The notes: generated from the letters alone by a model not told the origin. 64,000 nucleotides of DNA from Malurus cyaneus samueli (GCA_009741485.1 CM019237.1:48425195-48489194), one strand, 5' to 3'. Shown: positions 20,427-34,559, counted from the first letter of the stretch. Translations and numbers: made by a program.

Positions 20427-22310
20427 TAAATTTCTGATTTGATGTCTCCCCTTCGGTATTCATCTCCCTTGACTGGTGACTTTCAGGGGAACTACTGCCT
20501 AAAATATTCTCCTTGATGACAACTAATTTTAACTGACTTTAACTAAAAGATACTAGATGGGTAAAATCAGTGCAATTTCTCTGCTAATGAAATATGTTGT
20601 TTAGTAGCTTAGAATATTACCTGCTATCAAGAAGATTTTCTCCATCCATCTGATTATTTTATGTTTTTCTAAGGATACTTCTTTCTAGTAGCAATGGTGG
20701 AACCTTAAGTATCTTGTTCAATAAGCCCCTCGATCTGTTACTGGAAACACTCATTCTTTAAGCCCAGGTTTGTAATACCATAGGTACATACACTGTGATG
20801 AGGTACCAGTAGTACAAACTCTGCCTTTTTTTTATCTGGATGTCTGTCCAAAAGGAATGAATTCATAAAGTGTTCAAAGGGGGGGAAATCGCTTACTTAA
20901 AGTAATTATCTTTTCATAGTTAAAAAGATTAAATCAGAACATGGAGGCCCAGCATTGATTTTGAGCTGTATGTTTTTTTACCTCTGGAGGTAGAATGAAG
21001 TATTCAGATATTAGCATTTGGAGTTGGTGGCCATAATTTGTATGACTTATCAGACTGTTCTGAACAGTATCCTGAAATAAGGAAAGAAAAACAAAATTTA
21101 GCAAATTGTTCTGTTAGTTAAGGGGTAAATTCAAAGCACACCACATTGTGGAATATGGAATACAAAAAGCTTTAGGAAGAGATGGAAAAGGGAAAAAAGT
21201 GATTATTGAGAAAAATACTTTGTTTCTGTTTTGTTTTTTATTGGTTCTTCTGCGTGAAACCATAAACCAATATTAGCCTAATTAGCCAGAGATCTTCCTT
21301 CTGTTCTTTATAGCTTCATAGCAAGGAGGAGGTTTGTTCTTATAAATCTTGTGCATGTCTATGTTACATGTGCTCTTCTGCAAATTGTGGGGTTTTTAAT
21401 TAGCCTCTCAGCTGGGGAAAACAGACCTCTTAGTGTTTTCCTTCTGGTCATTTGGGTATGGTCCAATTAGTTAAGTAAATAATAACCAAGAGAGCTTACT
21501 TCAGTGTTCCCCAAATTTCTGATTTATAGGCAAAGCACTGAGCAGATATGAGGCTACAGGGCGAACTAGTTTTGTCCCTCCCTCTTCACTTAATGGCTGG
21601 TGTCCTAAATCAACACTAGACTATCTTGCATGTAACCCCATAGGTTATAGGTTGAGAACCACTTTCTCACTGGGTGCAGATATTGATGCATAAATTGGTC
21701 TTTCCAGTTTTGCCACTGTTTTTCAGAGCTCATCCTGCTGATTACCAAGCAATTTTCCTGATTTCAGTGACCAAAAAAACACACTATAGTACAGAGCATA
21801 GGGGATTGTGACAGACACTGCCAAAGGAAGGCAAAGAGTTATAAATATAAACAGAGTTTTAAAAAGCCAGGAATGATGCTGGCTCATATCCAAATAATTC
21901 TGCAGGTTTTTTAAAGAAGACAGACGAGCTGTTTACAGACAGCTGTAGGAGCTCATCTCATTTGTTTCTTATGTAGCCCCTAGAGAGGATTTAATGATTG
22001 GTTTGGGTTCATGTGTTTCACCTGCACTCTTGGGAGCCATATTATCCTGTGCAGTGTTAAGAAAACATAGAGCTGATGGGGAATGTTTACTAGAAAGTCT
22101 CTCTTTCTCTGAAGTGATCTATGAATTCACTGTTACAGTATATACTGTGTTCAGGTTTAAATGACCCTCCATAGCTCTTTTTTAAACCTGTAATCAATAC
22201 CAATTCCTGCCATTTAGAAGGGTTTAGACTGAGCAATAGCATGAGGACTTTCTGCTTAGCTTCCATTCACCAATGTTGAATTGTTTTGGAACATGCTGCC
22301 AACAGAAGAC

Positions 22311-22330
22311 ATTTCATTTCATTTCATTTC
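22311..22330. repeat. (ATTTC)4 pentanucleotide microsatellite
   Basis: Four perfect ATTTC units followed by ATG. It is a short, possibly polymorphic simple repeat. Confidence 0.85.
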
Positions 22331-24512
22331 ATGTTTGTTTTTTTCCCACTGGATATGTATGAGCTTCCAGCCTCTTCCTTCTAATGCAGCAGGAGCTGGC
22401 ATGTTAGATTAAGCCCTGAAGCCCTGGGAAAAATCCTGCTTCTGCTCCTGTTCCTGCTCAAACAGTGTAAAGGGAGCGCATAATATTAAATCCTTCATAA
22501 ATAGTATGGATGCTTTTTTGTTTTCAATAAGCCGTTTAGAATTGAGGCAACAGTTTCCACTAGCATATTAATTTTTTTAAGCAGAATTTGGAGACTAAAA
22601 TATTTGTCAATGTTTCTTAACATATCCTGCAGCTCTTAAAATACATGCTGTTTAACTTAGAGCAATCACTATCCTGAAGGAAAGTGTAGAAAGTTGGGCT
22701 TGGCTGTGGCTGTTGTTTTCTCTCATATTTTAGAGGAAAACTGGACGCTTCATTGCAAGAAAGGGAAGAAAAGGTACCACAAATTATATCAGAATTTCGG
22801 GGGCCAACAAGCGAGCATATCTGCTTTGCTGCTGTGAATTAAGCATGTCAGATGTTCTTTTAAAATTTAGAGAAGTCCTATTTTTCCTTTTGCAAGGTGA
22901 CAGCTGTTCACATTCATGTCGCACCACGAAGAGCCTAGGTTCATTCTCTCCCTAGAAGCAGGTGCAGCCTGCTTGGAAGAGGGATGGAGCACAGGAGAGA
23001 ATGTCCAGGGGAGGGTGTGTCTTTGCTTGGGGTACATGACAGGGGATGGGAGAGAAGAGTAGGATACTTTACTGTGGAGCTGAGCCAAGATAACGGCATT
23101 TCCAGGAAAAGGGTCAGACACAGTTGAGATGGCAGCTTGCTGGATATGTTTCTTTAAACCAGTTAGTTTGAAGATTTTAACAGTCAGCGCTACTAAATTG
23201 CTTTTAACCTCCCCCAACATAACTGGGCCTGTCTCCTCACTGCCTTGCCCATGACCACAAGGGAGATAGATGGGTGCTTAAAAGCTCTCCCTCAGCATAC
23301 AAGCTGTTCAGATTGTGAACTCTCTCCCATTAACTAAACTTGCTACATGCAGTTAGTAATCAGCAGTAAGCATCCTTGAAGTGTGGGCTGCTGATGATGG
23401 TGCCAGTAATTGAACTATTGCACAGCTACATGTTTCATTCTTGCTCTGCTCAATATGGCCCACTCATAACTTTCAAATTTATGTGGTCACATATGGCTGT
23501 GACTGCAAACAGGAAGGTTACTTGTCAATGTAAATTCACTTCATACGATCACTTCAGTTGTGCTAGTCAGCTTTGGTCCTAATGCAGGAGATGTAGCTAT
23601 TACAGTAATGTATCCCATGAAATAACTGGAAACTGAAAATGGTCTTCTTTGAATATTGAATAAAAGAAATAAAACTACCTGTGAAACATTTATTCATTAC
23701 AGCTGTGACTTGCACGGGCTGCAGGATGTGCTGGAGTTTTCAGTTCAGTCTTACATGAAGAAACTCCAAAACAAACTTGGAAATGTTAGGCTTGGGCACT
23801 TGGCTTCCACACTTCATTGTTTAACGTGGGATCTCGTGTCAGTTCACTCACAGGGAAATAAAGGCATTAAACCCATTGTGATCCGCACTGTCCCAGAGCA
23901 GAAGGAACAGCTGATAAGGCAGTGCTGTGTATGATGGGTGGAATACAGATGAGGTGAGTTTGTTTTCCCAGATGTTGCCTGACAACATCAGGTGAACTGA
24001 AGAAGGCAGAATGTAGAATGAGCAGTTGCCTACTTTGCTGTGAGTAAATGGCCCAGATACACAGTCCCTTCATCACCGATAGAGCAGAAAAGCCATCTCC
24101 TTTAAGTAGTGTAGCCCACATCTGCTGCAATTGGTCTATGACCTTGAAGGGATGGTGAATAGGTTTTTCTAGTAGATGAACATTGGAACCGAAAGTGAAA
24201 TGTGTAAAGCTCCATTCTTGGCTGTATGTATGGACAATATTCCAGCTTTTACTGTTCCCAGAAACAATAGGCGGCAAATCTGACTACCAGTGCTGCACTA
24301 GGTGATTTAATATCAGAAATTTTGAAGTCTGCACACTCAGTCAAAATCAGTAGTCTGATCCAGAGAGTACAGCCAAACTGGGAAAATAATGGATAAAGAT
24401 CACCTATCTTTGGGCATTTACTTAAGCATGAGATGAGTTACTTCTTAGCCACTTTCATCTGAACTTTGAAGACAGTTCACTAGGTCAGATACTGACATAA
24501 TTTGACAAACTT

Positions 24513-24644
24513 CACAAAATATTCTGAGTTCAGAGACCCACAAGGATCAGCAAGTCCAATTTTTAAGTGAAGGGCCTATACAGAGATTGAACCCACAACC
24601 CTGGTATTACTAGCACCATGTTCTAACCAACTGAGCTAATGGTC
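24513..24644 (-). mobile_element. tRNA-Ile-headed SINE with CR1 tail (TguSINE1-like)
   Basis: Read on the minus strand, the element begins at about 24644 with a tRNA-like head (to about 24572). The A box TAGCTCAGTTGG is intact. An anticodon arm follows (TGGTG, loop CTAGTAA, TACCA), and then a slightly decayed B box (GGTTCAATCTC). The head is closest to tRNA-Ile(AAT), but the loop now reads AGT. After a short linker, the tail (about 24560 down to 24513) matches a CR1 3' end: 'gatccttgtgggtctctgaactcagaatattttgtg'-type sequence in pieces. A tRNA head joined to a CR1 tail is the structure of TguSINE1, known from passerine birds and mobilised by CR1 machinery. No target-site duplication is obvious. 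It is a decayed copy, not a functional tRNA gene. Confidence 0.85.
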
Positions 24645-27600
24645 AAGGGCTATGAGATTTAAGCAGAAAAATAAAGTTTAATTCTTTTAATTATGTTCAT
24701 AGTGTATCTGGCCCTCAGGGCTGTGCCTGTATGCACCCCCAATGCACTTAAATTCCCACAGTGGTCCAGGAACTCCCAGGCTTCTTGTCTGCACAGATGA
24801 GATAAAGAGCTGGTTTGAGCCAGCAGACCAAGTTGAAACCAGGTGATTGATGCAACTGCTGGCCATCTGCGCAAGAAGTGTTTGACAGCTTGTTACAGGA
24901 GGAGTCCCAGTGGGAATTTCAGACAGTTCTTGAGATTTCCCAGGCAGACCCTGCTGTGCCTAGACCAATTTGTATGCTTAAGCATGTCGATTAACATCCC
25001 AAGCAAAGAATGTGGCTGGCCCAGATATTCACAGACAGTTCCTGCTGCAAAGTTAATCAATTGTACAAGAGTAAGACAATCAATAGGAACAGTTCCTGCA
25101 TGTGTAGAAATGATCATGCAGGACAATCTTTTGTATGCATTTAAGATAGTTGGGAAATGTTTTGTGTATAGGTTAAGGTAATCTGTAGTGATGCATTATT
25201 CATATCTTGCAGTGGTCAGGTAGGACCACAGGCCAGCTGGGTTACAAAGATTGTACAGAAACATGTTTTAGGGAGTCTCATCAAATCCAACTAAGATGAT
25301 GCCTTGCTATGGAGGCTCCTTTTACCATCTAGACAGCAACCAAGTGTCCTGTCTGGCACATTGTGTTGCTCATGGAAAATTTACTCTAGACCAAAATCCT
25401 GATAATCTTAGCTGTTCTAAAGTATTCTCAGTTTGTGAGTGCCTTTGCAGCAAATTGCACCAAAACCATCTCAGATGCCATGAAGTCTTTGGATACCAGC
25501 AGAAGCTCTTCCAGTGAATGATAGCAGTGATAGGGTTGTATATATTGTACATTGCCATATACCAATTTTGGAACTATGATCAAATACTTCTAACAGAATG
25601 GCAGAGATGACCTGCTGAACACAGGGGAGAGAGGGACCTTACTGCCAAGTGGAAAGATGTGAGAGTGTATTTGATGAACAGATGATTAGCTTGGTGTTTT
25701 TCACATCAGCTGCAGAGGGTGACTATGACAGCAGTGTTGATGAAGCCTTGAACAATAACTCGTCAGCATTCTCCTGCCTTCCACCATCTTCCTAGTCAAG
25801 AAGTTTCCTGGATGTTGCAGCCATCTGTAACAATTTCTTTCACAGTACTAGTGTCTGACCCCTTAACTGGGATGTTAATGGTTTGACTGTATTTGCATTG
25901 CTCTGCATGCAGATTTTATGTTGTTAAGGGCAGTTCAGGATTGTTTATCTGTTAAGTAGTTCACTGCGTGCCTTAAAGGCAAACACACCAAGTTATAAAG
26001 CACAAGTATGCTACTTTCCTTCCTTTGTTTTCCACTTCATATGCAAGATCTAATTGCTATTAATGCAATACAGAATGAGAAACCCAGCATCTGTTTATGT
26101 TTACATTCATTTACGTTGCAGTAAGTATTCAACCAAAGTATTTTTACAGCACTGAGGTTTTGTTCTAAAGCTGTCATGTGTTACAGGGGGCTTGCAGAGC
26201 TCCTGCATTTCAAAACTGGCCTACTGCACATGTCAGTGAAATTATAGGCATAGACTGCTGTTTCTTTCTGCCTTTTCCCTACTCTTTATTTTTTTTTAAA
26301 TATGCAAATATAAGATTTTGAAAAACAAATTCTATAATTAAAACCTTTTGCACATTTTTATGACTCTTGTGGCTTAGTTTTAGACTTGAATTTCCACATT
26401 GTAATTGAGATTTTGAGTATTTGCCAATGGACACACTGAATACTAGAGACCTGAAGTCTCAGGTGATGAAATATGCTTGTGGTTGTGAAACAGTGCTGCC
26501 ATGTTAAAAACAAGGTCTTTTATCCATGATTTTCAGTACAAATTACTGGATATTAACAGACCAGGTTTTGTCAGCCAAGATATTTTCCTTCAGACTATTT
26601 GGGAGGAAATTAGTATCCACCAGGAAACAGATAGCAATTCAAACTGCCCAGCACAGTGGAACCTTTGTGAAGTGGTCAGATTCTATCCTTGCAGACTGAG
26701 TACTGCCTAAGCAGTACTTCCTCTGCCCTCCCAGTCCCTCTTCTGCACAAAAAAAAGAGCCATGCAACATTGAAGACTATTATTTAGATGTGTTTTCCAT
26801 TATTATCCAGACCTAGAAGATAAAGAAAGTAATTTTGCATAAAAATCAAACTGGGTCTTAAATTTCTGCCTATTCTAAACAGGTGGTCAGAACGAAGTGC
26901 CATGGAAATTGCTGAGGCTGGTCAGAAATCGGTCATGATAATGGAAGTCATGGTGCCTTTCTGACTTAGCAGTTGTCGTCTGCTTAGTGACACATAGCTT
27001 TCATAAGCAGCTTCACCTCTGACTTTGAGAAGGAAGGCAATGGCAAATGTGGAATAGGTTTTTGCAGATTTTCATGTAATTTCTCTTCAAATTTACAAAT
27101 GTAGTCAGATAATTTGAGATTCAGAACTATTAGAGTTTGGTATACCATGATGAAGCCCAGTGTCATGCGAGAAAGTACTGTTTCCTGAACCTCTTTCAAG
27201 GGTCCCAGTCTGCCTGCTGTCACATTGTGCAGTGCTTCTACTGCTATTCCAAAGGAAAGCCTCACGTGTGACTTTGTAAACCCCTTGTACTGTCCTACTG
27301 CTGCTGGTGCTTTGAAAAAACGTTGGAGTTCTTTGTTAGTTTTATAACTTAGTTCTAATTGCTGTGGGCCTCTGTAGCTCCCCCTTTTTCTTGATTCTAG
27401 GGGAAAGCAGCACAGCTGTTCTGTTCTCCCTCCACCAGGAAGATGGGGTAGCTGCTCTTTGTAACATATGCAGAGGGAGGAATAAGGAGCCAACTCTCTT
27501 CCACTTAACATCACCCACATTTGTATCATAGTAGCTGACTGTGACATTTCAATAGCAAGGGTTTTTGTTTGGCATTCAGCTTCTTAAACATTGCTCATTG

Positions 27601-28674
27601 CAGCAACATGTTCTGCACCCCCGGGGAAGGCAGTTTTAGCAGAGAATGAGAAAAACATGAATAACTGCACATGAGATTTTCAAAAAATTATTCAGTTTGA
27701 CAAAAATTAAAAAGTATGTGCTGGGAAAAAAAAAACCTGAAAAAGATACAATATCTCAAACTGACTTCAGCATCTCTTGTTCCATGAATCCCCGTTACAA
27801 CAGCACCTTTCTCAGAACATTGTCATCCGCCTATGAGAAATGAAAGCATTTTGCAGTCCCAACCTTGAACATACAGAAATTGTTTGAATGCTTTGATCTG
27901 CATGAGGGGTATAGGTTGTATATCCCCTGTACTTGCTGGGGAGGATTAATGGTCATCCTGTGCTCCAGCACAATTTTTTTTGTTTCGGCACCTGCAGGTA
28001 AAAAGCTGGGAAGACATATAATGACTAGAGCTTAGATAGTCTTAGATCTTAATGGCTTTTCACTTGCTCACAAGGATACCTCCCTGTCAAAGGGCATTCA
28101 GTTACTGACAGAAGAACAGCAGTGACTGTTTAAATCAGGATCAGTATTGGTGTGAGCATCTTGTCAAAATATTTTGTGGTTCTTGCTCTTGGATTACAAA
28201 GAACTGAAGTATTTGTATTTCCAGGTCTGATTAATAAGCTGAAAATGATAGGAGGCTGAAAGGAGTCCAAGAATAATCTTGATTCACCACCAGGGAGCTG
28301 AAATGGTTAGATTCCCTCATTTGTAAGGTTCTTGCTGTTGGTTTATTTTTGAGAAACAACTGAGATTCAAGGACAACAGATCAGATGTGAGCTGCTTTCC
28401 ATAGAGCAGTTCAGCAGGCAGTGTACGCACAAAATATTCTGAAGGACTGGAGCTGAAACAGTCATTCTTGTGGAGAAAAATGATGTTCATTTTGTTTGTT
28501 CACCTTTTTGTGGGACACTTTTTCGGAGTATTGGAAATGTCAAACCTTGCTGTATGCCTGGCACTGCACAAGCACACAGGGAAGTCACTCTTCTCATAAC
28601 TCTTCTGAAGACTCTGCATAAGGGTGTTCAGATTGATTTTAGTCTGAGGGCTTGCTTTAAAGGGGGAATCTATA

Positions 28675-28960
28675 ATAACATTATTAATGAAATGCCATTG
28701 ATAATCCCTCCTTTTGAGTCAACTTAATATGAGAACGTTTGAACTTCAAAATTGAGAAATTTTGTTTCTGTTAGTGGAGTTATCACTTTTCAGGTCAATC
28801 TGCAATCCTGCGAAGTTTCATTTTATGAGGTACATAGTAAGGTTATTAATGAGATGCCACTGATGGTAATTTGAGTAATTTGACCTGAGTAATTTCTCTT
28901 AAAACTACTAGATTTCAGATCACAAGATTTAATCCTGTGAAAGTTTCATTCTTTGAACTT
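28675..28960. repeat. Diverged local duplication
   Basis: Two blocks recur in the same order. 'TTATTAATGAAATGCCATTGAT' at 28681 (given in part) reappears as TTATTAATGAGATGCCACTG at 28843. AATCCTGCGAAGTTTCATT at 28804 reappears as AATCCTGTGAAAGTTTCATT at 28931. The offsets differ (162 versus 127), so indels separate the copies. A further direct repeat TGAGTAATTT...TGAGTAATTT lies at about 28872-28895. It could be an old tandem duplication or two pieces of an unrecognised repeat family. Confidence 0.55.
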
Positions 28961-30177
28961 CAGTTGATAGTGGCTGGGTCTCACCCTTTCAAGAATAAAG
29001 ATGAGAACTGAGTAGTATTTTGATGCCCTGGTAATTTTCCCATATGCTCTTCCATTACTTCAGGTTTGACCCCTTTCACGACTGAATGGATTCAACAGTT
29101 TTGAGCCGACACAGATGAAAGCCTATTAAATAGTCCCATCAGTACTGTTTTAATGAGACATTCAGGATCTGGATTCACCTGTCTGATTGCCATTTTATCT
29201 GATGGTGTTTAGGATGAAACTACAAGAGTACATGGAATTAGGGTGCTGATGGTGGTCTTAGTCTTCACAGGTGTTTCAAGGAGTGCTTCAAAAAGTTTTA
29301 AGTGTTATGTGCCTGTTACATGGACACTTCATTTAAACACTACTCATGCAAATTCACTGTTATCTGAAGTATTTGATGGTATTTAACCAGAAGCTGGGCA
29401 GTTGACTAAACTGATGCCATAAACTTCAAGTTCAGCATTTCTTGCTTTGAATGAGTCCAGTTTTCCCAATGTCTTTATTTTCTTCAGGTTGTTTCTCCAG
29501 TTAGTGCTGCACTATTTGAGAGACATCTTAGCTCCTGCTAAAAACAAAGAAAAAGAACACTTTTTCGCCCCCTGTCACATTCATTGCTTCTTACATTAGG
29601 CTATTGTTAGTTTTGCTTGTTCATAATTGTAATACTTCTTATCCTTTATTATTCTTTTTATTCCAGATGTATTCCTGGAGCATTTTAGTCCACAGGAGTT
29701 TTGATCTATTATAATACTTACCATTGGAGAAAAGAACACTGCTTCATGTAATTTTTGTTTCCATGAAGCAATAATTGCGATGTAAGAAGTTCCACTCACC
29801 TGGCCTCCAACTCTGCATTTGTTTTCCTGCAAATTCTTTGCTTTTGCTGAAAATAAGAGACATAAGAGTTCTTTATGGAATATGGCATTTATTCCACTAG
29901 TTGGATGTGCTTTCCACCCACTAATGGCCTTTTTTTGGTGCAGCATTTTCAGATGTTGAAGTTTTACCATTCTTACTCTTTAACCAGAAACAGTAAAAGT
30001 TTAGGTCTGGAAAAAGTGATTTTACTGGTGAGATGCCTGATAGTAGGTAGGGATTTTCTTCTGAATAGAGAAAATTGATCATTTTTCTCATATGTATTTG
30101 CTATGTTTTGACTTTGTGTTAGGATGTCAGAGGTTTGGTGGAACCTGCATTCCCACATCCTTTCCACAAACCATTCT

Positions 30178-30394
30178 AGGACGTCAGGAAGATTCTTCAC
30201 TGAGAGGTTGTTTGGTCACTCTAACAGTCTTCCCAGGGTCATGTCACAAAGCTCTTGAGCTCTGGCCACGACTCCAAGCCTGACCCTCTTAGTCATATGG
30301 TTTAGTTTTAGGTAGTCCTGTGTGGAGCAGGGAGTTGGATGTGATGATTCTTGTGAGTCCATTCTAACTTGAGATAATGTCATTTTATGATTCT
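30178..30394 (+). mobile_element. CR1 LINE fragment, extreme 3' end
   Basis: About 215 bp follow the order of a CR1 3' end: 'cgtcaggaagattcttcactgagag', then 'ttggtcactctaacag...cccaggg', 'ctccaagcctga', 'ggtttagttttaggtagtcctgtg', 'gagttggatgtgatgattcttgtg' and a final 'tttatgattct' (each given as short blocks). It is strongly diverged and lacks any coding part. It is in the same orientation as LARGE1. The left boundary is uncertain by some tens of bases. Confidence 0.8.
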
Positions 30395-31908
30395 TTATTT
30401 TGCAGCTCTGGCTGATGAATGCTGTTTTGTATGGATACAAACAGGACAGGGATCTTTCAGGCTTAAAGGAGTGGGAAGGCATTCCCTCAGTATTTTTGGT
30501 GTTTGGGGAATTTTTTTGTGCATGATAACTAGTATTTTACACCTGCAATCTCCTGCCAAGCATTACTCAGCTAGCAATAGTCCCTATAACTGTTCTGCAA
30601 CCTTCTTTCATCATCCTTAAAAAACTATTTTCCTGTAGGGAAGGAATCCCACTTCAGATAAATTTGAAGTGAGTTGAGGCTGTTGTTTATCCAACATAAT
30701 TTATTTTTATGCAGGGTATGGTGTTGCTTTTTATTCTGGACAATGAATCTTGATGACACTTGTTTATTATCCTGACATCATGCAAAATACAGATTGTGTG
30801 CCTATGGACTTTGACCCCCAAGAGCTGTATCGAAATTTGTTAGAACATGAAATGGCTGCAGCTAAAGTGCATGTACTTGCATAGTTACTAAAGTCAAAAA
30901 GCTGACACTGATAATATTTTCATGGATTTGTATCTCCCCTGATGAATTAATACAAAGAGCTTGTTGACTGAGTTCACTAGCAATTAAAGCAGGCAATTGA
31001 TCTTTCTTATCTTCCCACACAGATGAAGCGAGAAGGGCAGCCATGAGTTTTCACCACTGGGCAAATTCTAGCCAGGCCTACCTGTCAGTCAGCTTTTTGC
31101 AGAAAGCTCTGGCTTCTTGCCATTTTATCTACTGCAGCTTGTTTGTCTCCTTTCACTCATTCACTGACAGGAAGGAAAAAAAGAAAGGCTTTATCTTATC
31201 TTTTAGGGAAGATTTGTACTTTTGCCTCTTCTGGAGAAGTGGGACTGGGAGACTGGTGTTTGGCTGGCTCACACTGACCTCTCTTGGGATGCACAGACTC
31301 TTATAGGTCTTCCACCTTTGTTTGCTCTGCTGAAAACAGCTGGAGTTGAGGCCAGAGGCCCCAAAGGAGCTACAACAGCACTAACTGAGACTGGCCAGGC
31401 TTTTCCATTCTGCAGTCCCATCTTGCTCAAATGAAAGAGGAACACAACAAGTGCATTCAGCATTTTGGAGATAGCAAAAAACAGTGAAGAAATTTAGGAA
31501 GTCTCAAATGAGAGTAAAGAAAAGGACTCAAATGGAAACTGGCCATTTGATTTTGGTGGGGCTAAACAAGGTGGGAGAAAAGCCAGTCAAATACCTAAGG
31601 GGATGGAGATAGTCCTTAAAGATCCCTGTAGGTGAATTACCCTTTTGGTCATTTCATTTCTGAACAAGCTGTATGGCTGAATGCTTTGTTACCTAAATGA
31701 CAGAAGCCAAAAAAACCCACATCAGTATTATTTATGTCTGCAGTTGCATCCATATAAAGCATATTGGCTCCAAAACCAGAGCTTGGATAAGGTCTTGGCA
31801 CCCTCGGTTAATTTTGTTATTAAGAAGTTGTTTTGAAGAAGCATCCTTAAATCAGGTTTTTCCCACTTGTCTGCCCTTTGTGTGCACGTGTGTATTGGTG
31901 AGAGATTT

Positions 31909-31945
31909 GGAAAGAAAGAAAAAAAAAAAAGAAGAAGAAAAAAAG
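31909..31945. repeat. Polypurine (A/G) tract, 37 nt
   Basis: An uninterrupted all-purine run made of GAAA and GAA units around a 12-13 base A run. It is common intronic low-complexity DNA. Confidence 0.8.
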
Positions 31946-34559
31946 TCCTCAGCATCAGTCAGACTGTGTTACGGGCTTTGCTACAGAGATGAGAATTAAT
32001 TTGCAGTTATTTTCCCTTGCTATATGCTGATGCTGATTTGGGAGGTTTTGTTTGTTCTGCCTTTTTAATATCTAATCTTCCCTTCCAGTTGTGGCTTACT
32101 CCACGGTCTCTGCATTTGCTCTACATTATCCAGGACCCAGAGGTTCAAATAATCATCTATTTCTATCTCAACCTTTTTGCTCACTGCTGTTCATATCCAG
32201 ACTTGTTGCATGCATGTGTGGAAGATATAATCTGTTTCTTAAAGTGAAAGATGAGAGAGAATTCTATTAAAGTCACCAGTGCTTCTCTGATGAGTAAGAA
32301 CAACAGCCACAAAGGTCAGCAGAAATAGAAAAATTATTTTAGCAAACATGTATAAATTCCTTTCTCCTTACAGTTGTTTCTCAGTGCTAGTTATTATTAT
32401 TTCTTAAAATAATCAAAAACCAGAAATCCTGAAGCTAGAAAAGTAACCCGGCTTTGCTGAATTTTGGTTTCCTTGACAACCATCCATATAAATAGTAAGG
32501 ACTTGTTATAGTGTGGGGGGGATACCAGTACAATCAAATCACCCAAGAAAAAACTAAATTCAATGTTGAAGATACAAAATATCCAGCAAACATTAATAAA
32601 AGAGTCTGGTTTTGTTTCAATAAGGCTCTTCTGTTTCTGTTTGCTGGATGCCTGACAATGATGGAGCAAAGTCAGTGATTTTCTGAAGGTGAGATGCAAG
32701 GAGATTCTTTCTGAGAAAAATATTGATGGTGACAGTAACCTTCTTCCTCTCAGGATTTTTTGTGACTTGGTATTTCTCTGTCTCAGTCTAGGTTGGATTT
32801 TTTTTATTATTATCATTGTTGTCTGTAAAAAAGAAATTTGTGAGCATGAATGTTTACTCATATTTAAATGCCAGCTGATTTGTCTCCTTTCTCAATGATT
32901 CAGTTAACCCAGTCCCAGCAACAAGGTATTGATACTGCTCCCCTGGAAGCAAGAGGGTGAGAAAGGGGATCAGTTACATGCCCCTGCAAAGACCTTAAAT
33001 ATTGTGAGGTATAGTCAATGTGAAATGGGAAGGGTTATCCTGGAACTAATCCTGATTGGTGCTAGTGCTGCTGGAATTGTGACTCAAGTTTCAGGAATGT
33101 GGGAAGAGGTATGGCATATATTCACAGCAGCATGAAGTTCTCTCTGTGTGAAAAACAGTGATGAGAAAAACTGTGCATCAAAAAAACTTCCTGTCCTGTG
33201 CCAGCAAATCAATATTGTTTGTTTATCCCCTCTTCTTATGCTTTCTATTGCAAATCAAAAAATATGATCATCATAAAAATAGTGGCAGTATTTTCCTCCA
33301 GTTTAGAAATGACATGAAAGCTCCAGTTCTGTTAGTTTTGTCTTAAATGAAGGCCACATGATTTAAAAAACCTTGCTACTTGTAATGTTCATAGCAGCAG
33401 CAAAGCACTAAGCCAGTAATGAAAAAGCTGTGAAAAGTTGTCAGCTGTGTCTAGAAAATTATTTCTCCAATCTAAGGAAATAATGTGTATTGTTCCCTGA
33501 TTCACACATCAAAATTTCAGGGTTGTTTCCCAAGCCTGGGACATTTGTAAGGGCTGCCTGAAGCCAGAAGCAACAAAAGACTTTGCTTTTGCTTCACAGA
33601 GTTCTTTTGCCATGTAGATTGCACTAGTTTTCAGATCAGTGTCAGATACAATTCAGCTACAACTTGTGCATATTTAAAACACTCTATGGTTTTGCTGTGT
33701 CCTGGAAGTTTTGCTGTGTTTGGCTTTTTTAAAAGATTTTGAAGTTAGTTTATCACCTGATGCCATTTTCAAGGAAGATAGGGCCTATGTTGAAGTTCTT
33801 AAGAGCAAGTAGATGCTGGATACTTTTAGATAACCATGTTTCCATTTAGTCATTCATTACAAAAACCAATTCACATTTCTCTTTATTTTAATCAGTTTAT
33901 TCTAGATGCAATATGTTTTTAATGGTAAAACCTGGCATGAAAGCTCTGAGGAGGCAAAATCTACAGACTGAATTTTCTACTTCCCCCTGCCTTTTCTGTT
34001 TTCTGACTTCTATTTGCTGCTGGCTGTTTTCCCAGCACAGGGAGTCTGCAGCCATTGAGTCTGAGTGTTGGTGGGATTTGGTTTAGTTTCAGCCGTTTAT
34101 GAGCCCACCTCTGAGCTGAGGAACAAGGCATGCAGTTGTGCCTCCAGGGCTGCTGTTTGTCAGCCTGGTGCATCACCCCAGCCCGTCTGACCTACAGGCT
34201 CTTGCAAGGCACTGACCTTCCTGGTGCTTTTGTGGAGTCAGCTGAGCAGCAAGGATGTCTTATTTGGAGTGGGGAAGGGGATACTCTGTCATAGCTCTGG
34301 ATTGTTTTGATTGATTTTTTTTTTCCCAGGCATATCTAGGAAGATGCACTGAATGTAGTGGTAAAATCAATACGGTATTGAAGGTTGCATTTTTCCAGGA
34401 GAAAGGGTTTAAGGACATGCTATCGGGAAAAACAGTTCATCAGCCAAAATTCCATCTTACCACACTGAACAAGAATGGCTTTTTGCAGCTCAGAGGGTGC
34501 TATGGTGCTATATATTTCGAGGGGCAGTGAGGAATTTCATTAAGAAAATTACTCTTTTA

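Noticed and set aside
22867..23220. 117-codon minus-strand frame
   Set aside because: No family resemblance, no start or splice context, and length compatible with chance.
24572..24644. A tRNA gene on the minus strand
   Set aside because: The tRNA-like part is decayed in the B box and acceptor stem and continues directly into a CR1-type tail, so it is the head of a SINE.
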